Shown: piece by piece, positions 27,693 to 36,318 of the stretch
Layout: every line of letters begins with the position of its first letter
How positions within the stretch are numbered: position 1 is the first letter of the stretch
DNA from: an uncultured Flavobacterium sp.
Lineage (GTDB): Bacteria; Bacteroidota; Bacteroidia; Flavobacteriales; Flavobacteriaceae
NCBI GenBank assembly: GCA_937773775.1
Contig: CALJVL010000005.1
Location: forward strand, 1-63,194
Direction: 5' to 3'
Length of the DNA: 63,194 nt
Position numbers and translations under genes: made by a program
The notes under the pieces: generated by a model
Databases searched by the model: none
What the model was told of the DNA's origin: nothing
Seen by the model: only the letters and a program-made list of their open reading frames with translations

Positions 27693-28094
27693 ATGAATAC
27701 ATACGAAGAAAAAAAGAGCTTACTTTTAGAAATGATTGCCTTTTCTACAGTAGAAGGTCATTTACATAAAAAAGAATATGAATTTTTGTTTTTGATAGCT
27801 AATGAACTCAATATTGAAAAAGGAGGTTTTAACGATTTGTTTCAGCAGGAGCTACCCAAGTTACCTATAAAGAATGAGTTGCAACGTATCCAGCAATTTT
27901 ATAAATTAGCCCTTTTGATGCATAGTGACGGGACTCTGCACGTAAAAGAATCTGTTGCTATTAAAGAAATAGGGATCAGGATGGGACTAAATCCAGAGGC
28001 GATCAAACGAATTTTGAAGAAGATGGAGAAATCACCAAAAACAATTATTTCAGCAGATGTTTTAAAGAAGATTTTTAAAGAAGAGCGCAATTAA
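27693..28094 (+). CDS. TerB-like helical protein
   Basis: This 133-residue all-helical protein resembles TerB/DjlA-type domains: LLLEMIAFSTVEGHLHKKEY, LALLMHSDGTLHVKESVAIK and IGIRMGLNPEA. The two acidic-containing helices recall the metal-binding sites of tellurite-resistance TerB domains. It is soluble and stands alone, so its role is unclear; a tellurite link cannot be assumed. ATG 27693 is preferred to the TTG just before. Its stop codon overlaps the stop of convergent uvrB (28091-28094). Confidence 0.75.
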   Translation: MNTYEEKKSLLLEMIAFSTVEGHLHKKEYEFLFLIANELNIEKGGFNDLFQQELPKLPIKNELQRIQQFYKLALLMHSDGTLHVKESVAIKEIGIRMGLNPEAIKRILKKMEKSPKTIISADVLKKIFKEERN

Positions 28095-30082
28095 CTTAGT
28101 TGCGTTTGGAGCTTTTTTATATCATCACGTAATTTTGCAGCTTGCATGAAATCCAAATCCTTTGCCGCTTTTTCCATTGATTTTCGTTTTTCTCGGATTC
28201 GCTTTTCAATTTCGGCTTTTGACAAATATTCCGTTTCTTCTTCTGCAGCAGAGTTTAATGTCAATCCAAGTTCGTAATCTACTAAAGGATTTTTGGTAAA
28301 AGCGCTTTCAATTTTTTTGTTCAGGGCTTGAGGAACTTGATTGTTCGCTACGTTAAAATTAATTTGCTTGGTTCTGCGATAATCGGTTTCGTCGATAGTC
28401 TTTTGCATACTTGCAGTGATTTTGTCAGCATACATTATGGCCTTTCCATTTAGGTTTCTAGCCGCTCGCCCAATCGTTTGTGTTAAGGATCGGTGGCTGC
28501 GCAAGAAGCCTTCTTTATCGGCGTCCAAAATGGCGACTAGTGACACCTCTGGTAAGTCAAGTCCTTCACGAAGTAAGTTTACCCCAATCAATACATCAAA
28601 AATTCCTTTACGTAAGTCTTGCATAATCTCAATCCGTTCTAACGTATCAACATCAGAATGGATATAGCGGCAGCGAATGTTAACTTTTGTTAGGTATTTT
28701 GCCAATTCTTCGGCCATTCTTTTAGTTAATGTAGTGACCAAAACACGTTCATCCAGTTCACAACGTACTTGAATTTCTTCAATTAGATCATCAATTTGGT
28801 TTAGACTTGGACGGATTTCAATTACAGGGTCTAATAATCCGGTAGGACGGATTACTTGTTCCACCACGACACCCTCCGTTTTTTGTAATTCATAATCTGC
28901 AGGAGTTGCAGACACATAAATTACCTGATTTTGCATCGTTTCAAACTCCTCAAATTGCAACGGACGGTTATCCATTGCAGCAGGAAGCCGGAAACCGTAT
29001 TCCACTAGATTTTCTTTTCGGCTGCGGTCGCCGCCATACATGGCCTTTACTTGAGAAAGGGTCACGTGACTTTCGTCAACCACCATCAAATAATCTTTCG
29101 GAAAATAATCTAGTAGACAAAATGGTCTTGTTCCAGGTAAGCGACCGTCGAGATAACGAGAGTAATTCTCGATTCCCGAGCAATAGCCTAATTCCCGAAT
29201 CATTTCTAAATCGAAATTAGTTCTTTCTTCTAGTCGTTTTGCTTCGAGGTGTTTTCCTATTTCTTTAAAATAATCGACTTGCTTTACTAAATCTTGTTGA
29301 ATTTCCCAGATTGCTCCTTGCAAAACATCTGGAGATGTCACAAACATATTGGCTGGATAGATAGTCAGTTTTTCGAACTTCTGAGTGACTTCAGTAGTTT
29401 TCAGATCAAAAGACTCTATCTCTTCAATTTCATCTCCAAAGAAATGGATTCGATAGGCCTCATCCGCATAACTAGGGTAAACGTCTACCGTGTCTCCTTT
29501 TATTCTGAAACTTCCTGGATTAAAATCGGCTTCAGTTCTGGAGTATAAACTTTGCACCAGTTGATGCAATAATTTGGTTCTGGAAATGATTTGTCCCTTT
29601 TCAATTGGAATTAAGTTTTTTTGAAATTCTACAGGGTTTCCAATGCCATACAAACAGGAAACGGACGCCACTACTAAAATATCTCTTCTACCAGAAAGTA
29701 ACGAGGCAGTTGTTGACATTCGCATTTTTTCTAGTTCTTCATTGATGGATAAATCCTTTTCAATAAAGACGCCAGTAACAGGCATAAAGGCTTCTGGTTG
29801 ATAGTAATCGTAATAAGAAACAAAATACTCTACCGCATTGTTTGGAAAGAACTGTTTGAATTCAGAATATAATTGAGCTGCTAAGGTTTTATTATGCGCT
29901 AAAACTAATGTAGGTCTTTGTACTTCCTCAATCACATTAGCCACTGTAAATGTTTTACCTGAACCAGTAACTCCTAATAAGGTCTGGAATTGTTCACCGT
30001 CAATGATACCTTGAGTAAGTTTTTCAATGGCTTGTGGTTGGTCGCCTTTGGGCTGGTAATCGGATACTACTTGGAAATTCAT
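28091..30082 (-). CDS. uvrB: Excinuclease ABC subunit B
   Basis: UvrB verifies DNA lesions in nucleotide excision repair, loading from UvrA and recruiting UvrC. The 663-residue protein has Walker A GVTGSGKTFTV, the beta-hairpin YVSYYDYYQPEAF, DEXH-type VVDESHV, helicase motifs YVSATPADYE, LVTTLTKRMAEEL and TIGRAARN. A C-terminal UVR coiled-coil (AAKDLDFMQAAKLRDDIKKL) completes it. Length is normal. A -7 promoter element lies about 31 bp upstream. Confidence 0.98.
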   Translation of the reverse strand: MNFQVVSDYQPKGDQPQAIEKLTQGIIDGEQFQTLLGVTGSGKTFTVANVIEEVQRPTLVLAHNKTLAAQLYSEFKQFFPNNAVEYFVSYYDYYQPEAFMPVTGVFIEKDLSINEELEKMRMSTTASLLSGRRDILVVASVSCLYGIGNPVEFQKNLIPIEKGQIISRTKLLHQLVQSLYSRTEADFNPGSFRIKGDTVDVYPSYADEAYRIHFFGDEIEEIESFDLKTTEVTQKFEKLTIYPANMFVTSPDVLQGAIWEIQQDLVKQVDYFKEIGKHLEAKRLEERTNFDLEMIRELGYCSGIENYSRYLDGRLPGTRPFCLLDYFPKDYLMVVDESHVTLSQVKAMYGGDRSRKENLVEYGFRLPAAMDNRPLQFEEFETMQNQVIYVSATPADYELQKTEGVVVEQVIRPTGLLDPVIEIRPSLNQIDDLIEEIQVRCELDERVLVTTLTKRMAEELAKYLTKVNIRCRYIHSDVDTLERIEIMQDLRKGIFDVLIGVNLLREGLDLPEVSLVAILDADKEGFLRSHRSLTQTIGRAARNLNGKAIMYADKITASMQKTIDETDYRRTKQINFNVANNQVPQALNKKIESAFTKNPLVDYELGLTLNSAAEEETEYLSKAEIEKRIREKRKSMEKAAKDLDFMQAAKLRDDIKKLQTQLS

Positions 30083-30112
30083 TTGTATTTTGGGACAAAG
30101 TTTTTAGAACTG

Positions 30113-30120
30113 CAAAGTTA
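30113..30120 (-). promoter_or_regulatory. uvrB -7 element (TAACTTTG)
   Basis: On the minus strand TAACTTTG fits TAnnTTTG, 30 bp before the uvrB start. Confidence 0.55.
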
Positions 30121-30156
30121 CGAAGTTTATAACTATTCTAGCCGGGACATGATTCT

Positions 30157-30191
30157 AAAAAAAAAAAACCATCATGCTTAGCATGATGGTT
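30157..30191 (-). terminator. Terminator of the TonB receptor gene
   Basis: An 11-bp perfect inverted repeat AACCATCATGC / GCATGATGGTT with a 3-nt loop is followed, on the minus strand, by a run of about twelve T residues. It lies 22 bp after the receptor stop. Confidence 0.9.
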
Positions 30192-30212
30192 TCTATAGAT
30201 ATAATATTTAAT

Positions 30213-33200
30213 TTAGAAACTAAAGTTCAAGCGAGCAAAAAGGAATCTTCCGTTTTGACCAAATTGAGATGTGTTTCTTGAATATACAAATTGATTTGCA
30301 TTTGATAAGTCAATTGTAGATGGTACAGTGTTGTAATCAATAGCTCCTGATACTAATCTAGGTCTGATTGCAGTTTGTGTACCAAGATTTGCATCAGGAT
30401 AGATATCAAAAATATTGTTAGCTCCAATGACAACTTTTGCAGTTTCCGTAATTTTAAAACCAACAGATAAATCAGTGATTATTTTTGCGCCCCAGATTGG
30501 ATGCTCGGTTTCGACTGCTTGACCATTTATTATTGTTCCTTCAACTCTTCCATCTCCATTTACATCAGCCGTATTTGGATCAGTAACCTGTCCGAAGTAA
30601 ACATTTCTCAAAAAGAAATCGAATTTTTTATAAGTAAATGAGTTGGTTAAATTTCCTTTAACTCTTGGAATAGCTTCTTCTAAATAGACTCTGCTCATTT
30701 CAGAAAAATATCGATTTATTTGACCATTAGAAACTAAAGTAGGTGAGCCTTTAATCGCACCCACTTGTCTTGTTTGAGAAAAAGTAGTAGCTAAATCAGA
30801 TTTGATTACTATAGCTCCTAAATTTAGCTTATGTGTTATAATGATATCAATTCCTTTAGACTCTGTACTAATAGCATTGGCAAAAAAGGTAGCCGCATTT
30901 GCTCCAGCTCGATCAAATTGTAATTGAAGTTCTCTCTGTGGTGTTCCTTCAGTAAACGTTCCCGATGGACGAGAAAATTGATCTGTCAAAGTTACTCTGT
31001 CATCTATTCTTACAATATAGGCATCGGCAGTCAAGGTAATGTTTCCTTCTGGAATTTTAGCGGTAAAACCAATACTAGCACTTTTAGATTCTTCTTGTTT
31101 CAATTGGGGAATTCCAAGAGCTTTTGCTGCCGGGGAGTCATTACTAAATGTACTTACTTCAAATGGTACTCCACCAACAAATTGAGTGGCTGTAGCGTTA
31201 AAATTGATTTGATGCAAAGAAGGAGCGCGAAAACCTGTGGAAACAGCACCACGCAAATTAATGTTGTCTGTTAGTTTATAACGACTGGCAACTTTAAAAT
31301 TAGTAGTATTTCCAAAATCAGAATAGTTTTCAAAACGAACGGCTCCGTTCAGTAACCATTTTTCTGTAACATCGTATTCAAGATCTGCATAAATAGCGGT
31401 ACTGTTACGACCTTTATCAACAGCATTTGCTGGTCTGAAACCTGGAAATACTTGGGAGCCATTTCCTCTAATAGATCCAAAGAAATCAGTTACGATGAGA
31501 TTAGCGGGGGTTACCCCCGGTAAAGCAACATTACCGTTTATGTCATATAAATTATATGATTCTGGTTGTCCTGCACCAATACTATAATTTTCATTTCGGT
31601 ATTCAGCTCCAAAAGCTACGTTCAAATCACCAAATTTTTGATTCATGTCAAAATTAGTTGTGTTTTGGCTAAAGGCTAATCCACCTGCATCAAAAGTAGT
31701 TGGAGAGTTTTCTCTCATGGAAGAATTGACGGTATTTTCAACGCCATAATCAAAACTGTTTCTACCAAAAGTATTACTTAAGTCAAAATTCCAATTACCA
31801 AAAATAGTACCTCTCAACCCTGCTGCTGCTGAAATGTCGTTAATTGTTGAATGGATTTCAGGTAAGAAACCGTTAGGATACAAACCGGTATACGATCTAG
31901 ATTGATTTGGTCTTCTGTAAAATCCAGCAGCTTCACCAGTTCTGTGGCTGTTTCCTCCAAAAGCATACAATTCTAATTTATCAGTTAAAGGATAGGCAGC
32001 ATTTACAAAGAATTGTGAGCTTTGAAGTGATGATTGACCTACTCGCATATTAAAATCATTTCGTACTAAGCCTCTAGCAGCAAGTTCATCCGAAGTTACG
32101 TCAGCTCCTAATAAAGTTCTCATCCCGGATAAATTTCCATTCGATGCGGCAGTTTGAATAGCAGTTTTTGTTGTTGCATCAAAATAACTTACTTGTTGCG
32201 CATACGTATTAATTGTGTTCAGTAAACCATTATAAAAACCAGGGGTAGTGTTTAACGTATTCTCGTACAAACTATTAATGTTAATTCCTGCTATTCTAGC
32301 TGTTTCTTCAACAGCATTGTATCGGTTAAATAAATTTCCTGTTACTTCTTTAGCACGACTTGTTTGACTTCTCAATTGAGCACTTGCCGTAACATTAATG
32401 AAACTTTTTTCCTTTCCTAAATTTGTTCCGTAGTTCAAGTCAATTTGAATGTTGTTTCCATCATTTCCACCGGTATGGTCATTAGCATTTTTAGAAAAAT
32501 GACTTCCTCCAAAAAGATTTATTTCTAATTTTTTAGTGTCTTTTTTCATGTTGATGTTGATTACACCAGCAATAGCATCTGAGCCATATTGAGCCGAAGC
32601 TCCATCTCTTAAAACCTCAATTTTTTCGATAGCAAAAGCGGGAATAGAATTCAAGTCGGTACCTACAGCTCCTCTACCAGGTGATCCATTGATGTTTACT
32701 AAAGAGGACGTATGACGTCGTTTTCCATTTAATAAAACTAAAACTTGGTCTGGTCCTAAACCTCTTAATTGGGCAGGGTCAATGTGATCTGTTCCATCAG
32801 CTACAGTGGTTGTATTTGAAGTGAACGATGGTGCTACCATGTTCAAAATTTGATTTAAATTTACTTGTGCACCTTGAGAAGAAATTTATTTCATGCTGAT
32901 TACATCGATTGGTACAGCAGATTCCGTAACTGTTCTAGGTGCGCTACGAGAACCAAGAATTACTACGTCTTGAAGAGCTACACCACTTTCAGCTAAAACA
33001 ACATTAACGGTGTTTCCTGTAACTTTAATACTTTTAGTTTCTAGACCAACATACGAAAACTGGAGTATATCTCCAATTTTAGCCATAATCGAATATTTAC
33101 CATCAGCATCAGTGGTTGTTCCATTGCTAGTGTCTTTTACCAGAACAGAAGCTGCTGGTAAGCTTCCTTTGGCGTCATCTCTTACGACACCAGAAACTTT

Positions 33201-33263
33201 TATTTCCTGCGCAGTTAATCCTGCAGAGAAAATTAAGGTTAGAATAAAAATGAGTTTTTTCAT
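30213..33263 (-). pseudogene. TonB-dependent receptor with one in-frame stop
   Basis: The N-terminal part (33263 to 32886) has signal peptide MKKLIFILTLIFSAGLTAQ, a carboxypeptidase-regulatory-like domain (DADGKYSIMAKIGDILQFSY) and the start of a plug. It ends at TAA after DVISMK. The same frame continues directly with ISSQGAQVNLNQILN, then the plug GLGPDQVLVLLNGKRRHTSS and an approximately 800-residue beta-barrel ending RFLFARLNFSF. One base change (GAA to TAA fits) would restore a receptor of about 1016 residues. The barrel lacks other damage. Substrate is unknown, and no SusD partner is next to it. It may be a very young pseudogene or a sequencing error. Confidence 0.85.
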
Positions 33264-33638
33264 TGTTTTTGGTTTTTTTAATAACTTCAGCTAAACTATA
33301 GATTTATTCGATAGATGTTATTTAAATGTTAATTAATAACAAAACACTTTTAAAAAGTAATTTTAAAGAGCTTTTTTGCCATATTGACAGTTTAAAGCAG
33401 TCTTTTGTATAAATTAGCTACTTTTTTTTGTTTTTCTGCTTTTCTTATGCTTTTTGAATATTAATTAAGATGCGATTTTTCCTTATAAAAAAAACATTAG
33501 TTACTGCGATGCCATTTGCCTAAAAAAAAAGTCTAGTTTCAAAAACTAATACAATCCATTTGGATGACTATTAATTTTTAAAATTAGACTCGATATGAAG
33601 TTTAGAAGTTGGTCGGGAGACAGACTATTTTACTCTAT
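33264..33638. other. Intergenic region, no gene seen
   Basis: Very AT-rich, with no coding-like frame and no strong hairpin. It should hold the TonB receptor promoter on the minus strand, but I see no clear match to the consensus. Confidence 0.5.
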
Positions 33639-34586
33639 CTATTCAAATTTCCATTCTTTCTGTTGAGATTCACTTAAGAATGTCCAAGCAATTATCCGGC
33701 TGTTTTTTTGGCCTTGTGCCATGTCAATTGTTTTTACTTCAACAACGTTTACTTTGTTTAACGTTTTGTAGATGCTCGATAGATGCGATTGTTTAGATAC
33801 TAGGGTAGTGAACCATAGGCATTGTAGGGGATATTTGGCACTTTCGTAAATCATTTGTGTAATGAAACCGAGTTCTCCACCTTCACACCACAGTTCCGCA
33901 TTATGACCTCCGAAATTCAATACTGGCTTGGTGGTTTTGGTCTTCTCTAAATTATTTACTTTTCGTGCGCTGCTTTTTGTAGCTTCTTCTTGAGAGCTGT
34001 GAAAAGGGGGGTTGCAAATTGTAAAAGCGAATTTATCTTCAGCTGTAATTATGTTTTTAAAAATGAAACGCGATTCTGTTTGTTGTTGTAAACTGATACT
34101 CTCAATCAGTTTAGGGTTGGCTTCAATTATTTTTTCGCAGTTATCAATCGCTTTTTCATCGATATCCGTTCCCACAAAACTCCATCTATAGCTGGTATTT
34201 CCTATTATTGGGTAAATGCAGTTTGCGCCTACACCAATATCTAATCCTTGCACTGTGTCTCCTTCGGGAATTACCCCATTATTGCTTGTCGCCAATAAAT
34301 CGGCTATATAATGAATGTAATCCGCTCTTCCAGGAATGGGGGGGCACAGATAGTTTTCAGGAATACCCCAGCTTTCAATTCCATAATAGGTTATCAGTAA
34401 CGCATTATTTAAAGTTTTGACTGCTTCAGGTTTGCTAAAATCGATTGTTTCAATATCATGTTCGTTAATTAAAACAAAAGCTTCTAATTCAGGACAGTTT
34501 GTAACTAAAAGGCTAAAATCGTATCTGAATCTATGTTGATTTCTTGGGTGTAAATTAGTTTTCTCAGTAATCGTTTTAATTGTCAT
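33639..34586 (-). CDS. rlmF: 23S rRNA (adenine(1618)-N(6))-methyltransferase
   Basis: RlmF methylates N6 of adenine 1618 in 23S rRNA. The 315-residue product opens with NLHPRNQHRFRYDF, a family hallmark. It has the SAM site GLDIGVGANCIYPI, the acidic VGTDIDEKAI, the N6-adenine catalytic motif FTICNPPFHSS, and FGGHNAELWCEGGELGFI, which is specific to RlmF. Length is normal. It stands about 100 bp downstream of thiN on the same strand. Confidence 0.96.
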   Translation of the reverse strand: MTIKTITEKTNLHPRNQHRFRYDFSLLVTNCPELEAFVLINEHDIETIDFSKPEAVKTLNNALLITYYGIESWGIPENYLCPPIPGRADYIHYIADLLATSNNGVIPEGDTVQGLDIGVGANCIYPIIGNTSYRWSFVGTDIDEKAIDNCEKIIEANPKLIESISLQQQTESRFIFKNIITAEDKFAFTICNPPFHSSQEEATKSSARKVNNLEKTKTTKPVLNFGGHNAELWCEGGELGFITQMIYESAKYPLQCLWFTTLVSKQSHLSSIYKTLNKVNVVEVKTIDMAQGQKNSRIIAWTFLSESQQKEWKFE

Positions 34587-34689
34587 TTTGTGTATTTCAG
34601 TGCGAAAATTATGATTTTATCTTTGTGAGAACGCCGGGCAAGCTGTGTGAAAAATCAAGCGTTTCTGTGATTTATTAATTTTTTTGGAT

Positions 34690-35352
34690 TTAATCCGTGC
34701 ATTCCATCATCAGTAAGTCTCCCTCATCATGTTCTAGGACTACGATTCCGTCATTGATTACGTGATTACTACTTCCTGTCCGATAACCTATAGTTAAAGT
34801 GTCGTTTTGCAAAGGATAAAATAGGTTTTTAGAGTGAATACCAGTCACCGTTCCTATTGGGATCAATGAAATTGGTGTATTTGCAGTGTACCATTTCTCA
34901 AACCTTTTCGGCAGTAAAAATACTTTTGAATGGTCATCTAGTATGACAATCTTTAATTTTTCTCGGTATCTGACAATATTTGTTAGGTTAGTAATAGTAT
35001 GATCAGTGCGTCTACCAGTTGCCCAAACTACATTTACAGCGGGAATATTTCTTTTATAGAGATAATCAAATGCCTTCTCCAAGTCGGTTTTATTTTGATC
35101 GGGTGTATGAACTATTTCAATAGGGTATTGTTTTTCTTTATAATAATTAGCATCAAAATCACGATCAAAATCACCTAATAGGACATCAACTTTTATATCC
35201 AATTTCATAACTCTTTCCATAGCGGAGTCTAATACAATTACTAGCGGAGACCATTCTAATAATTGACCTAATAACTCGGGATTGCATGAAGCACCGTTTG
35301 CTATTATTAATGCGGGTTCTTGGTCATCGCGAACAATATGGTGTGAGGACAT
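34690..35352 (-). CDS. thiN: Thiamine diphosphokinase
   Basis: The enzyme converts thiamine and ATP to thiamine diphosphate. The 220-residue protein has LLGDFDRDF (metal and ATP site), HTPDQNKTDLEKAFDYL, the ATGRRTDHTITNL motif, and the C-terminal thiamine-binding SNHVINDGIVVLEHDEG. Length fits the bacterial ThiN family. A clean -7 element lies 52 bp upstream. It is the only clear thiamine gene in the window apart from the THI5-like gene at 8643-9554, which is far away and not linked. Confidence 0.93.
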   Translation of the reverse strand: MSSHHIVRDDQEPALIIANGASCNPELLGQLLEWSPLVIVLDSAMERVMKLDIKVDVLLGDFDRDFDANYYKEKQYPIEIVHTPDQNKTDLEKAFDYLYKRNIPAVNVVWATGRRTDHTITNLTNIVRYREKLKIVILDDHSKVFLLPKRFEKWYTANTPISLIPIGTVTGIHSKNLFYPLQNDTLTIGYRTGSSNHVINDGIVVLEHDEGDLLMMECTD

Positions 35353-35403
35353 TTTGAGAAGTAGATTTAATGTATAGAATCGTTAATCCAGTTATATTTT
35401 TTG

Positions 35404-35411
35404 CAAAGATA
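35404..35411 (-). promoter_or_regulatory. thiN -7 element (TATCTTTG)
   Basis: On the minus strand TATCTTTG fits TAnnTTTG exactly, 52 bp before the thiN start. Confidence 0.6.
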
Positions 35412-35492
35412 GAAAATAGTTTTTAATACAGATTTCGGTTTGCGTCTTCTACAAAAACTGATGGTTAAGAACGATCTAAAAATAATACTGAG

Positions 35493-36314
35493 TTACTCAA
35501 TTGTATATGTTTTAGTGTCAGCTTCACTTATTGAAAAATAACCCAAAGGGAAATTATTTGGATTTGTAGTATTAATAATATTCCCTCTTACTGTTGCTGG
35601 TGGAGATTGAAACGGACTACCGCCAGTGCTTCCTGCGATATTTATCAACACATTCATATAATTATAATAAGGTTTAGACACTCCATAGTGAGTAACTGTC
35701 ACTTTATCTCCAATTTGTAAATCATCACTTTGTGAAACACTAAAAAATTTGTTTCCTTGAAAAAAAGTATCTTCATCAGCATAAAGGTTTTGATTCATAG
35801 TGTTAGAGTAATTGTACTGATATAAATAGTAGTTGGTTTCATTTGCAGGATCTGTATAGTAGGTTTTAATTTCTACTTCTGTTCCTGTAAAGCCACCCTC
35901 ATTATTTTGAATAATCTCACTAATCGGAGCGACGGATTTTAAAGTTTCTGCTGCATAATATGCATTGTCATTATTTATAATTGTTAAAGTATAAGTTTCG
36001 TTAATGACAGGTATAAAGTTGTCGCAAGTATATACTCCTTTATCTGAGAGCTCTGCGAAATAAAATGTAATATTTGAACTGTTTTTTATGGTTACTGTTG
36101 CTCCCGAAACTGTTGGGATTTGATCGCTGTAGTAACCTGTGGTGGTAGTTAACTTAATTTTTTGTTCCCGTCCAGAAGTACCTTTATACCAATTTATAGA
36201 AGCTTCTATGACTAGCTTCGGAGCATCAGTTTTTAAGTCGATGCTAACCACATCTTCACAACCGTTCAAGAAAAAAGCTAGTATTAGGGCTAAAAAAATA
36301 TTTGTTTTTTTCAT
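35493..36314 (-). CDS. DUF4249 outer-membrane lipoprotein
   Basis: The 273-residue product starts with a lipoprotein signal, MKKTNIFLALILAFFLNGCE, with the lipidated cysteine at 19. The mature part has the DUF4249 layout: KLVIEASINW, a KIKLTTTTGYYSDQIPTVSG segment, and a beta-rich domain ending YFSISEADTKTYTIE. DUF4249 proteins nearly always follow a TonB receptor gene in Bacteroidota and are thought to be its surface lipoprotein partner. Here it starts 4 bp after the receptor stop. The cargo is unknown. Confidence 0.9.
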   Translation of the reverse strand: MKKTNIFLALILAFFLNGCEDVVSIDLKTDAPKLVIEASINWYKGTSGREQKIKLTTTTGYYSDQIPTVSGATVTIKNSSNITFYFAELSDKGVYTCDNFIPVINETYTLTIINNDNAYYAAETLKSVAPISEIIQNNEGGFTGTEVEIKTYYTDPANETNYYLYQYNYSNTMNQNLYADEDTFFQGNKFFSVSQSDDLQIGDKVTVTHYGVSKPYYNYMNVLINIAGSTGGSPFQSPPATVRGNIINTTNPNNFPLGYFSISEADTKTYTIE

Positions 36315-36318
36315 CTGA

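Noticed and set aside
31506..31520. GC-rich palindrome CGGGGGTTACCCCCG inside the TonB receptor gene
   Set aside because: It lies within conserved coding sequence (P-G-V-T-P) and has no T-run; likely a coincidence of codons.
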